A stretch of 42,871 bases of DNA from Muribaculaceae bacterium (GTDB lineage Bacteria; Bacteroidota; Bacteroidia; Bacteroidales; Muribaculaceae). The stretch lies in assembly GCA_029056365.1 (NCBI GenBank), contig JAIDBM010000064.1, positions 1-42,871 of the forward strand, in the 5' to 3' direction. The position numbers were made by a program, and so were the translations under genes. Of this stretch, positions 16,163-24,224 are shown in pieces; positions within the stretch are counted from its first letter, which is position 1; each line of letters begins with the position of its first letter. The notes under the pieces were generated by a model. That model did not search any database, was not told the DNA's origin, and saw nothing but the letters and a program-made list of their open reading frames with translations.

Positions 16163-16317
16163 AAAAAGATTCTGACCATGAAATATTTCTCATTCCCCAA
16201 AAGCCGTTGCGCCGGCTCAAGGATATTCCCCGAAAGATTTATATCGGAGGTTATTTATCCATATTCCTGGCGCTGGCCGCTTTAATTATTGTATATATCT
16301 TCTTGTCTACTTTTTGA
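16159..16317 (+). CDS. 52-residue single-TM protein, probable remnant of an HlyD-type adaptor
   Basis: The start codon overlaps the exporter stop (ATGA), typical of a coupled transport subunit. The product has a charged cytoplasmic stretch with RRLKDIPRKIYIGG and one membrane span at about residues 31-50, then ends with TF. Bacteroidales HlyD adaptors that follow C39 exporters begin in just this way, with a short cytoplasmic tail and a span, but go on for about 350 periplasmic residues. Here the frame stops at 16315-16317 inside a 22-bp duplicated segment (16284-16305 and 16328-16349), so it may be truncated. A genuine small exporter subunit is the alternative. The earlier in-frame ATG at 16081 lies inside the ABC gene and was not used. 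Confidence 0.6.
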   Translation: MKKDSDHEIFLIPQKPLRRLKDIPRKIYIGGYLSIFLALAALIIVYIFLSTF

Positions 16318-16349
16318 GGCTGGTACAAATTATTGTATATATCTTCTTG
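16284..16349 (+). repeat. 22-bp direct duplication at the end of the small TM gene
   Basis: The 22 bp at 16284-16305 recur without change at 16328-16349 (each contains TTGTATATATCTTC), 44 bp apart. The first copy encodes the end of the membrane span; the second lies after the stop codon. It marks a rearrangement point. Confidence 0.85.
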
Positions 16350-16353
16350 GAGC

Positions 16354-16561
16354 AAACCGGCTCTAATTTGGCTGTGAGGGAATAATTCATCGGATTAAAT
16401 TTGGCTGTGAGGGAATAATCCATAAGATTAAATTTGGCTGTGAGGGAATTTTGTTGTATATTGCACTATACATCAGAACTTTACAATTATAACAGAATCC
16501 AAATTCATATTTAAGTGCAAAATTTACGATAAGACCAAACCAGCTCTAAGGGAATAATTCA
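16354..16561 (+). repeat. 33-bp tandem repeat with a deleted outlying copy
   Basis: Units at 16365-16397 and 16398-16430 (33 bp each) and a partial unit at 16431-16450 share AATTTGGCTGTGAGGGAAT. The two full units differ at a few bases in the segment TTCATCGG / TCCATAAG. A further copy of the unit and its left flank, AAACCAGCTCTAA joined to GGGAATAATTCA, lies at 16537-16561 and lacks 11 bp present at 16367-16377. This accounts for most of the 248-bp gap 16318-16565; the rest (16451-16536) shows nothing recognisable. Confidence 0.85.
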
Positions 16562-16565
16562 GGGT

Positions 16566-17273
16566 TCAGAACCTGGAAATACGCTCTCTGACATATGGAG
16601 TGGGTCTCACGCTGTATGCCCGCCCGAGATATTCAACAGCCTTGTCGGCACAGCCTGTGTCGGCGTAATAATTGCCCAAATAAAGCAATGCCGTATAATC
16701 GCAGGCATCTATATCAAGCACAGCAAGCCATTGTTTCACAGCCATGTCGAAATCACCGCACAACATATATCCCCGGCCAAGCGCCACAAGGTAGCCGGTG
16801 TCCTGCGGAAGTCCACGGTGCATCCGTCCGGCATACTCCACTATCATCGGCCCGTCGTTGCGGAAAAGATAATATTCGAGTAAAGCGGCATCGACCGGAC
16901 GGCTCAGCCAGGGCATCTCGCGGGCAGCCAGTCGGAGAAAGCTTCCATACACCGGCGCATGACCTATGGCGAACGAGATGTCGCGCACCCGTTCAAACAG
17001 CGGATATATCCCCACACGATGCTCCGACGAGCGCTCAAGCAAATCGGTCATCCGCAATGTGTCAGCCATCATGGCCGAGGCCACAATGGCATGAGCATAG
17101 CTGTCAAGCGAATCGGGTCTCTCGGCGAGCATAAGCTCATACAGGGCCTGGGCGCTGGCCCACTCGCCCTCGCCGAAATACTTCCCGGCCTTTCGGGCCA
17201 CATCATGATAATCGGCTGCATTAAGCAATACCGCCACAGCCGACATCAGGTACAGCAACAGCGCTCTTTTCAT
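16566..17273 (-). CDS. periplasmic TPR protein
   Basis: A 235-residue protein with a cleavable signal peptide ending near LNAADY, then tetratricopeptide-type helices: ARKAGKYFGEGEWASAQALY at the front and, near the C-terminus, YTALLYLGNYYADTGCADKA followed by VEYLGRAYSVRP. It probably acts as a protein-protein adaptor in the periplasm. It follows the nucleoside kinase gene with a 3-bp gap and is surely in the same transcript. No specific partner is evident. Confidence 0.75.
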   Translation of the reverse strand: MKRALLLYLMSAVAVLLNAADYHDVARKAGKYFGEGEWASAQALYELMLAERPDSLDSYAHAIVASAMMADTLRMTDLLERSSEHRVGIYPLFERVRDISFAIGHAPVYGSFLRLAAREMPWLSRPVDAALLEYYLFRNDGPMIVEYAGRMHRGLPQDTGYLVALGRGYMLCGDFDMAVKQWLAVLDIDACDYTALLYLGNYYADTGCADKAVEYLGRAYSVRPTPYVRERISRF

Positions 17274-17276
17274 TTT

Positions 17277-18944
17277 TCAATATTTGAACGATGAGCCTCC
17301 GAGAAATTCGCGCAACAGACTTGTAGGCGGTATCTTCTCCGCCCCAATCGGCAGGAAATGGCTCAGGAACTTACGCAGGCGGTACGCCTCGCCATATTCA
17401 GGCACATCGCCCGGCACTCCCTTGAGAATCTCCTCGCCATACTCCTTCATTACACCAAGCTCGAACAGCAGCGACGAATTGAACGTGGCATCGGCATTTT
17501 CCTGATACGGAAATATCCAGCGCTCCTCGCCTCTCCGCACACTTGGCCAGCGGCGGATAGTCTCCTCGGCCGAAGTTCCTCTGTACTTATAGTCGCGGAT
17601 TATTCGCCGGAGCAGACGGTTGTCGGTGGTCGGAACCCAGTTGTGGTCGTCGACCGACAATGTGGTGAGCGCCGACACATACACTCGGAATTTCATTTCC
17701 TCGGCGATATGGGCCGTAAGCTCCGGATTGAGTCCATGTATGCCTTCGATGAGCAGCACACCTCCCTCACCGAGTTTTATCCTGTGGCCGCGATACTGAC
17801 GGCATCCGAGTTCAAAATTGTAACTCGGCAGTTCTACCTCCTCACCGGCGAGTATGCGGTTCAGATCGGCGTTGAACTGCGCCAAGTCGAGCGAATACAA
17901 CGATTCATAGTCGTAATCGCCATCGGCGTCACGTGGCGTCTGGTCGCGGTTCACGAAATAATCATCAAGCGAAATCATCTGCGGCTTCAGCAGATTTGTC
18001 ATCAGCTGTATGGCCAGACGCTTTGTAGTAGTGGTCTTGCCCGAGGACGACGGCCCGGCCACAAGCACAACCCTGGCGCCGCCACGGCGATAACGCGCTG
18101 CGATTTCATCGCTGATACGCGATATTTTTTTGTCGTGGAGGGCCTCGGCCACATTTATTAGGTCGGATGTGCGGTTCGCAAGCACCTCGCGGTTGAGTTC
18201 TCCCACATTGCTCACTCCGACTATGGCGTTGAAATGCAGATAGTCGGTAAATGCCTCATACATTTTTTCCTGGGTCAGCGGCTGCGGGGGAACCGATTCG
18301 TCTGCCGGGTCGAACCCGAGCAGCAGCATTCCCTCCTTGTAGGGCAACAGGTCAAAAACATCAAGCTGACCGGTGGAGTAGGCGAGGGCGCCATAATAGC
18401 TGTCGGAGATTTCTCCGAGTCTGTAATAGGCTGTATATAAACTGCGCTCCGTTTCCAGCAGGAGCACCTTGTCGTCAAGTCCCTGGGCACGGAATTCGGC
18501 TATGACATCCTGAGTGAGGCGTTCTCTCCGCTCAAACTTCAGATCCGATTCCACAATGCGGCGCATTTCGGCCTTTAGAGACGCTATGACTGATGCGTCG
18601 GCGTCAACTCCACGCAACAGACAATAATATCCCTGCGATATGGAATGCTCTATCTTAAGCCCGGCCGACGGATACAGGCGGTGCAGCGCCAGATACAGAA
18701 CCATGCACAGCGACCGTGTATAGCACCGGCGCCCGCTCGCCGAGTTGCGGGGCAGGAACTCAACCACCTTCGGCTGGTAAACGGCATAATTCAAATCCTC
18801 GTTCTTGAAATTAACCAGGGCGCACAGAGGCTCAAAACCGATACGGTCCTGAATGCCCTTGTATATATCCACAAGCTTTTTTCCGCCGTCTATATCCACA
18901 TAATCGCAGATGTTCCGGCAATATACTTTAAGTCGGTCACTCAT
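17277..18944 (-). CDS. nucleoside kinase of uridine-kinase type
   Basis: A 555-residue cytoplasmic protein with two parts. The N-terminal 200 residues resemble the TGS/second-additional domain of threonyl-tRNA synthetase (FLPRNSASGRRCYTRSL ... HSISQGYYC). The C-terminal half is a P-loop uridine-kinase-like domain with Walker A GPSSSGKTT (297-305), ISLDDYFVNR, and LLIEGIHGLNPELT. This fusion is common in Bacteroidetes and Firmicutes and annotated as nucleoside kinase; the substrate is presumed to be uridine or cytidine. A full promoter lies at 19004-19036. Confidence 0.88.
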   Translation of the reverse strand: MSDRLKVYCRNICDYVDIDGGKKLVDIYKGIQDRIGFEPLCALVNFKNEDLNYAVYQPKVVEFLPRNSASGRRCYTRSLCMVLYLALHRLYPSAGLKIEHSISQGYYCLLRGVDADASVIASLKAEMRRIVESDLKFERRERLTQDVIAEFRAQGLDDKVLLLETERSLYTAYYRLGEISDSYYGALAYSTGQLDVFDLLPYKEGMLLLGFDPADESVPPQPLTQEKMYEAFTDYLHFNAIVGVSNVGELNREVLANRTSDLINVAEALHDKKISRISDEIAARYRRGGARVVLVAGPSSSGKTTTTKRLAIQLMTNLLKPQMISLDDYFVNRDQTPRDADGDYDYESLYSLDLAQFNADLNRILAGEEVELPSYNFELGCRQYRGHRIKLGEGGVLLIEGIHGLNPELTAHIAEEMKFRVYVSALTTLSVDDHNWVPTTDNRLLRRIIRDYKYRGTSAEETIRRWPSVRRGEERWIFPYQENADATFNSSLLFELGVMKEYGEEILKGVPGDVPEYGEAYRLRKFLSHFLPIGAEKIPPTSLLREFLGGSSFKY

Positions 18945-19003
18945 AATCTTGAAATTTCAGCTACATTATCAATGCAATGTCTCTGACCATTATATTGTTC
19001 AAT

Positions 19004-19036
19004 GCAAACTTAATAAATTTATTCGACATCGGCAAA
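19004..19036 (-). promoter_or_regulatory. promoter for the nucleoside kinase-TPR unit
   Basis: On the minus strand TTTG (19033-19036), 20 bp, then TAAGTTTGC (19004-19012), leaving a leader of about 50 bp before the ATG at 18944. Confidence 0.72.
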
Positions 19037-19086
19037 TCTGGCATACGCAATCTGAACATATTGCCCAAGGCAGGCGTTTCAAACAT

Positions 19087-20010
19087 ATGATACGCTTTTA
19101 TGCCTGCGAAGAAAACGGCCTTACGGAAAAAACCGACTGGGAACCGCATTACTGGATTAATGTGGAACAGGCCGTTGCGGCAGATACCGATTACCTGTGC
19201 TCACAGTGGGGGGTGCCGGAATCGTTCGTGGAAAATCTGGCCGATGTCGACGAGCGTCCGCGTTTTGAACGCGAAGACGGATGGTTGCTGACAATCGTGC
19301 GTATTCCGGTACGCAAAAAAGACGACCCGCTGCAATACCATACCGTGCCGTTGGGAATCATGACAAAAGAATCATATATCATAACCTTGTGTTATGCCGA
19401 AACCGAAATGATTCCCGACTTCATCGACCACTGCAACAAAAGGCACATCTCGGTAGGGAACCAGCCCGACTTTGTTCTGCGCATAATTTTTTCATCCACC
19501 TTCTGGTTTCTATGCTATCTGAAACAGATAAACGACACCGTGGAGCTATATACCCGCCAGCTTGAACGCAGCGTACGCAACGAGGCTCTGCTGTCGATGA
19601 TGAAACTCCAGAAAGCCCTGGTGTATTTCAACACCTCGCTGCAAGGCAACCAGCTCCTTGCCGACCGCATCGACAAAGTATTCGCCGACAACTGCGACGC
19701 CGACCTGCTGGAAGATGTGTCGATTGAACTCTCACAGGCAACCAACACGGTGAATGTGTACATGGAAATCCTTTCCAACTCAATGGATACATTCGCATCG
19801 GTTATATCCAACAATGTGAACGATGTTATGAAAACCATGACCTCTATCTCGGTAATTCTGATGATTCCCACTCTGATAGCCAGCTTCTACGGCATGAACG
19901 TCGATGTATGGTTCGCCTCGGCCCCGGCCGCTTTCGGCAGCATAATACTCATATCGTTCGTGCTTGCGGCCATCGTGTGGTATTTCATAAGGCGAGCGCG
20001 ATGGATATAG
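19087..20010 (+). CDS. corA: CorA-family magnesium/divalent cation channel
   Basis: A 307-residue inner-membrane channel subunit. A cytoplasmic funnel of about 240 residues with long helices is followed by two C-terminal spans (about 248-267 and 280-302), with the signature GMN at residues 269-271 in SFYGMNVDVWF between them. The start at 19087 (MIRFYACEEN) gives the family's length; the frame is open upstream, but that stretch crosses the divergent kinase promoter. Divergent from the nucleoside kinase. Only magnesium uptake is inferred; other divalent metals are possible. Confidence 0.92.
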   Translation: MIRFYACEENGLTEKTDWEPHYWINVEQAVAADTDYLCSQWGVPESFVENLADVDERPRFEREDGWLLTIVRIPVRKKDDPLQYHTVPLGIMTKESYIITLCYAETEMIPDFIDHCNKRHISVGNQPDFVLRIIFSSTFWFLCYLKQINDTVELYTRQLERSVRNEALLSMMKLQKALVYFNTSLQGNQLLADRIDKVFADNCDADLLEDVSIELSQATNTVNVYMEILSNSMDTFASVISNNVNDVMKTMTSISVILMIPTLIASFYGMNVDVWFASAPAAFGSIILISFVLAAIVWYFIRRARWI

Positions 20011-20066
20011 AACACACCGTTAACACTTTTTTTATAAAATATAATGCCCGTTTCTGACATTTGGCG

Positions 20067-20075
20067 TAACTTTGC
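20067..20075 (+). promoter_or_regulatory. -7 element for pgi
   Basis: TAACTTTGC lies 49 bp upstream of the pgi ATG at 20125. The -33 region is a poor match (AATG). Confidence 0.55.
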
Positions 20076-20124
20076 ATTTGATTTCACTTGAATTATAAAT
20101 CGACTTTAATTCCCAATAACTGAC

Positions 20125-21453
20125 ATGGACAAAATAGAATTACACATCGAAAACGCCGTATCTGGCCTCAAGCCCGGCGCATTCGATTCGCTCGCTCCTG
20201 TTGCCCAGGATGCATTCAACACTCTTGTATCAGGAAACGGAGCCGGAAACGACTTCCTCGGATGGGTGAAACTCCCCACCGAAACTCCTCACGAACTTAT
20301 CGCCGACATTAACGCCACCGCCAAAAGCCTGCGCGAGAAATGCCAGACTGTAGTGGCTGTGGGAATAGGCGGAAGCTACCTCGGTGCAAAAGCCGTTATC
20401 GAAGCTCTCAGCGACAGCTTTGCCGCATACCGTCACGAAGGTTGCGAAGTGCTCTTCGCCGGCCAGAACATCGGCGAAGATTATCTGTATGAACTGTCCG
20501 ACTATCTGAAAAACCGTCAGTTCGGTATTGTTGTCATTTCTAAATCAGGCACCACCACCGAACCCGCCATAGCATTCCGTCTGCTCAAGGAACAGCTCGA
20601 AAAACAGGTGGGACGCCAGGAAGCCGCACAACGCATTGTTGCCATCACCGATGAAAAGAAAGGCGCACTGCGCAGCCTCGCCAACGAAGAAGGCTACAAA
20701 ACATATATCATCCCCGACAACGTGGGCGGCCGCTTCTCCGTGCTCACTCCGGTAGGACTTCTGCCCATAGCCGTGGCCGGCTTCGACATCGAGGCTCTCG
20801 TATGCGGCGCGGCACGCATGCAGCACGCCACTCTGAACAACCAAGGCGGAATCGCCCTCACATATGCCCAGACTCGAAACGCTCTGTATCAGGCCGGCAA
20901 GAAAATCGAGATTCTGGTGAACTACAACCCGAAACTCCACTTCTTCGGCGAATGGTGGAAACAGCTTTACGGTGAAAGCGAAGGAAAAGACCACAAGGGT
21001 ATTTATCCTGCAGCCGTCGACTTCTCAACCGACCTCCACAGCATGGGCCAGTGGATACAGGAAGGCGAACGCACCATATTCGAAACCGTTATCTCTGTTC
21101 TCGGACAGCAACACAGCGTGGTTATCCCTACCGACGACTCCAACCTCGACGGCCTGAACTATATAGCCGGAAAGCGCGTTGACGAAGTGAACAAAATGGC
21201 CGAACTCGGCACCCGCATAGCCCACGTCGACGGCGGTGTTCCCAACATCCGTATCACAGTGCCGGCCCTGCGCGAAGACTATCTCGGCGAACTTATATAT
21301 TTCTTCGAGGCCGCATGCGGCATCTCGGGCTACATACTCGGCGTGAATCCGTTCAACCAGCCCGGCGTGGAATTCTACAAACGCAACATGTTCGCCCTGC
21401 TTGAAAAACCCGGTTACGAAGCAGAAACCGCTGCCATCAAGGCCAAACTCTGA
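20125..21453 (+). CDS. pgi: glucose-6-phosphate isomerase
   Basis: A 442-residue cytoplasmic enzyme interconverting glucose-6-phosphate and fructose-6-phosphate, the short bacterial form. Marks are VGIGGSYLGAKAVIEAL, ISKSGTTTEPA, the signature DNVGGRFSVLTPVGLLP, and DLHSMGQWIQEGE. It stands alone with its own promoter and a strong terminator. Confidence 0.97.
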   Translation: MDKIELHIENAVSGLKPGAFDSLAPVAQDAFNTLVSGNGAGNDFLGWVKLPTETPHELIADINATAKSLREKCQTVVAVGIGGSYLGAKAVIEALSDSFAAYRHEGCEVLFAGQNIGEDYLYELSDYLKNRQFGIVVISKSGTTTEPAIAFRLLKEQLEKQVGRQEAAQRIVAITDEKKGALRSLANEEGYKTYIIPDNVGGRFSVLTPVGLLPIAVAGFDIEALVCGAARMQHATLNNQGGIALTYAQTRNALYQAGKKIEILVNYNPKLHFFGEWWKQLYGESEGKDHKGIYPAAVDFSTDLHSMGQWIQEGERTIFETVISVLGQQHSVVIPTDDSNLDGLNYIAGKRVDEVNKMAELGTRIAHVDGGVPNIRITVPALREDYLGELIYFFEAACGISGYILGVNPFNQPGVEFYKRNMFALLEKPGYEAETAAIKAKL

Positions 21454-21475
21454 TTTCACCGTCAATCCTACACCA

Positions 21476-21511
21476 CAAAGAAGTCTGCGGCATTTGCCAC
21501 AGGCTTCTTTG
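21476..21511 (+). terminator. hairpin terminator after pgi
   Basis: Arms 21476-21492 and 21495-21511 pair over 17 positions with one G-U pair and one mismatch around a 2-base tip. The right arm ends CTTCTTTG. It lies 22 bp after the pgi stop. Confidence 0.75.
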
Positions 21512-21565
21512 CGTTAATAAATAGTTAAATTTTAAGCTTTATTCATTTATATAAAGGCGAATTGC

Positions 21566-21573
21566 TAATTTTG
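21566..21573 (+). promoter_or_regulatory. -7 element abutting the coaX start
   Basis: TAATTTTG ends 5 bp before the ATG at 21579. A GTG at 21573 overlaps it and is an unlikely start. The arrangement implies a nearly leaderless transcript. Confidence 0.5.
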
Positions 21574-21578
21574 TGCCT

Positions 21579-22319
21579 ATGTTCGCATATCTGACCATCG
21601 ACCAAGGCAATTCAAGCACTAAAGCGGCGCTGTGGCAACATGGCGGTATCTCCGACAGATTCTGCGTTCGCGACGGCGATTTCCAGGCAATAAAAAACCT
21701 CATCGCCGGTTGCCGCATGCCCGTCAAAGCCGCGCTATGCAGTGTTGCCGAGTCGCAGAACAACATGCTGATGTCGCTGAAACGACTCGGCATCGACACT
21801 CTGGACATTAACTGCCGCACTCCCATGCCGCTGAAAATCAGATACAGCACTCCGGAAACTCTCGGAGCCGACCGAATAGCCGCAGCCATGGGAGCCTTCG
21901 AGCTGCATGGCGGCAGCAACATTCTCGTGGCCGACATCGGCTCAGCCGCCACTTACGACCTCGTTACAGCCGACGGACAATATCTCGGCGGAAACATATC
22001 TCCGGGACTTGGAATGAGACTCCGGGCCCTCAACAGCTTCACTGCACGCCTGCCATTGGTCGACGCATACGACGGTCCGGCCAAGATGTTCGGTTCCGAC
22101 ACCCGCGAGGCCCTTCGCTCGGGAGCTGTATACGGAGTTGTGGCCGAACTCGAATTCTACGCCCGGCAGGCTGGGCCGGATGCAAAAATAATGGTTACCG
22201 GCGGTTGGGCCGACATGATTTCCAGATACACTTCTGTGGAATGCATCGTCAACCACGACCTGGTATTAATTGGATTAAACAGCATACTCGCATATAATGA
22301 AGCTAAAATTTCTTGCTAA
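21579..22319 (+). CDS. coaX: type III pantothenate kinase
   Basis: A 246-residue cytoplasmic enzyme for the first step of coenzyme A synthesis. The ASKHA-fold motifs are LTIDQGNSSTKAALW at the start, ETLGADRIAAAMGA, VADIGSAATYDLV and GGNISPGLGMRLRALNSFTARLP. The start chosen is the ATG at 21579, because the alternative GTG lies in the promoter. It overlaps the following outer-membrane protein gene by 23 bp, a Bacteroidales gene order (coaX, outer-membrane protein, lptC). Confidence 0.93.
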   Translation: MFAYLTIDQGNSSTKAALWQHGGISDRFCVRDGDFQAIKNLIAGCRMPVKAALCSVAESQNNMLMSLKRLGIDTLDINCRTPMPLKIRYSTPETLGADRIAAAMGAFELHGGSNILVADIGSAATYDLVTADGQYLGGNISPGLGMRLRALNSFTARLPLVDAYDGPAKMFGSDTREALRSGAVYGVVAELEFYARQAGPDAKIMVTGGWADMISRYTSVECIVNHDLVLIGLNSILAYNEAKISC

Positions 22320-23550
22320 GACTCTGGCCACCGCTCTTATCGTATGCGGAAGCGCCATCGCACTGAACGCCCAGAACGGCACCCTGACTCCATACTCGCG
22401 CTACGGCTACGGAATACTCCGCGACAACGCTACATCGGCCCAGCGCTCGATGGGTGGCATCGGATACGCCATGAACTCCGGGCGACAGATTAATGTGATG
22501 AACCCCGCGTCGTATGCCAGAATCGACTCTCTTACTTTTCTGTTCGACATGGGGCTCGACCTCACCAACGTGTGGATGGAGGAGAACGGAGCAAAAGAAA
22601 GCCACATAGGCGGCGGACTCGACTACATCAACATGCAGTTCCCGCTCGGACGATACATGGGTGCAAGCGTGGGTGTGCTGCCTTACGCCTCCACAGGCTA
22701 TTCTTTCGGAAACAAAATCGACAATGGCTCGGACGCCCGCGAAGGCGGTGGCAGCATCAACATGCTGTATCTCGGCATCGCCGGACGACCGTTCAAAGGC
22801 TTCTCGATCGGTGCCAACATCAGCTATCTGTTCGGAACCGTATACAACGACACCTACGCCTACACCGTAACCGGCTCGACTTCGCTGCTCGAACGCCAGA
22901 TTGAAGTGCGCGACTACCACCTTGAATTCGGAGCGCAGTACAACTTCAGCATAGCCAGAAACACTTTCACCCTCGGCCTTACATACGCACCCGGCAAAAA
23001 ACTGCTCGGCAACTATCGCGAGTTTTTCTATGACCCCTCGGTCGACTCCGCTCCCGAAGAAGAGTCGACTTCCCTTTCACACCGCTACTCCCTGGCCGAA
23101 AGCTGGGGCGCCGGCATAAACTGGCGCTGGAACAACCAGCTGATGCTTGAAGCCGACTTCACATACCAGCCGTGGAGCAAAGCCAGATTCCCGGGTTACG
23201 ATTTATCGGACACCAACATCGAACATGCCCTGGCCGACAGATACAAAATAGCATTCGGCGGTGAATTCATTCCGGCCCCGCGAGGCAGCTATTTCAAACG
23301 CGTACACTACCGTGCCGGTGCGTTCTGGAACCGCGACTATCTGAAAGGCAAGAACAACAACCTGCGCGAATACGGCGCGTCGATAGGCTTCGGTCTGCCT
23401 GTGCCCGGATTCAAGACTATGGTGAACCTCGGTCTGGAATGGTCGCACCGTCAGGCATATCCCAACCCGCTTATAAAAGAAAACTACATATTCGTTACAT
23501 TAGGCATAAACTTCAACGAAATGTGGTTCCGACAGAATAAGCTCTATTGA
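22297..23550 (+). CDS. outer-membrane beta-barrel protein (FadL/PorV-like)
   Basis: A 417-residue protein with a signal peptide ending about SAIALNA-QNG and the start TPYSRYGYGILRDN seen in a Bacteroidales-wide outer-membrane family. GGLDYINMQFPLGRYMG, YLGIAGRPFKGFSIG and many alternating strands ending in a hydrophobic/aromatic C-terminus (FRQNKLY) support a barrel. It probably serves transport of hydrophobic compounds or surface assembly; the specific role is unknown. It sits between coaX and lptC with overlaps at both ends (23 bp; TGATG at 23548). Confidence 0.75.
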   Translation: MKLKFLAKTLATALIVCGSAIALNAQNGTLTPYSRYGYGILRDNATSAQRSMGGIGYAMNSGRQINVMNPASYARIDSLTFLFDMGLDLTNVWMEENGAKESHIGGGLDYINMQFPLGRYMGASVGVLPYASTGYSFGNKIDNGSDAREGGGSINMLYLGIAGRPFKGFSIGANISYLFGTVYNDTYAYTVTGSTSLLERQIEVRDYHLEFGAQYNFSIARNTFTLGLTYAPGKKLLGNYREFFYDPSVDSAPEEESTSLSHRYSLAESWGAGINWRWNNQLMLEADFTYQPWSKARFPGYDLSDTNIEHALADRYKIAFGGEFIPAPRGSYFKRVHYRAGAFWNRDYLKGKNNNLREYGASIGFGLPVPGFKTMVNLGLEWSHRQAYPNPLIKENYIFVTLGINFNEMWFRQNKLY

Positions 23551-24182
23551 TGCGACATCTGACGCTGATATTATTGCTTCCGGCCGTACTGCAGCTGATT
23601 ATGGCCTGTTCGGAGGAAAAACACGAATACGTAGCCAACGCAAGCGGACTCACGCCCACTATGCGCACTGCCGATGTCTCGACATTCGTCAGCGACTCAG
23701 GATACACCCGATACAAAATCACAACACCGCTATGGCTCATGTTCGAGGATGCCGACGAACCGTTCTGGAGTTTCCCCGACGGACTGCATCTGCAGCAGTT
23801 CGATAAAAACATGCGCCCCGAGGCAACCATGGACTGCGACTCCGCCAAATTCTTCAGCGCCAAAGGCCTGTGGGAACTCGACGGACATGTAGTGGCCGTA
23901 AACACCATGCGCGACAGCTTTCTCACCAACCAGCTGTTCTGGAACCGAAACACCAGGCGAGTTTACTCCGATTCCTTCGTTCATATAGTACGCGCCGACC
24001 ACATTCTTGAAGGATACGGCTTTGAAAGCGATGAACAGATGAGCGCATACAGCCTCAAGAACCCCACCGGCATAATTCCGGTGAAACGCAACGGATTCGG
24101 ACAGGCGGCAGCTGAAAACGACAGCAAGGCCGACTCGGCCGCCCCTGTCATGCCACGCGCAAGACGCAAGGCGCCAATGTGA
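23550..24182 (+). CDS. lptC: LptC-like LPS-export lipoprotein
   Basis: A 210-residue protein with a lipoprotein-type N-terminus (LIMACSEE), then the LptC beta-jellyroll (VSTFVSDSGYTRYKITTPLWLMFEDADEPFWSFPDGL) and the segment DSAKFFSAKGLWELDGHVVAVN typical of the Bacteroidetes form. It would pass lipopolysaccharide from LptB2FG to LptA in the periplasm. The start shares a base with the upstream stop. A low-complexity Ala/Arg/Lys C-terminal tail follows the domain. Confidence 0.83.
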   Translation: MRHLTLILLLPAVLQLIMACSEEKHEYVANASGLTPTMRTADVSTFVSDSGYTRYKITTPLWLMFEDADEPFWSFPDGLHLQQFDKNMRPEATMDCDSAKFFSAKGLWELDGHVVAVNTMRDSFLTNQLFWNRNTRRVYSDSFVHIVRADHILEGYGFESDEQMSAYSLKNPTGIIPVKRNGFGQAAAENDSKADSAAPVMPRARRKAPM

Positions 24183-24224
24183 TTACGCCCGATATGCCAA
24201 CCCCAAACAAAACCGAACTGAAAA

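Noticed and set aside
16248..16394. A minus-strand frame of about 45 codons through the repeat and the small TM gene
   Set aside because: It overlaps the ATGA-coupled plus-strand gene, has no promoter of its own and no recognisable features.
16365..16450. The 33-bp repeat as a CRISPR array
   Set aside because: Units abut directly with no variable spacers, and no cas genes are near.
18910..19086. N-terminal extension of the CorA protein
   Set aside because: It crosses the promoter of the divergent nucleoside kinase and adds residues not expected for the family.
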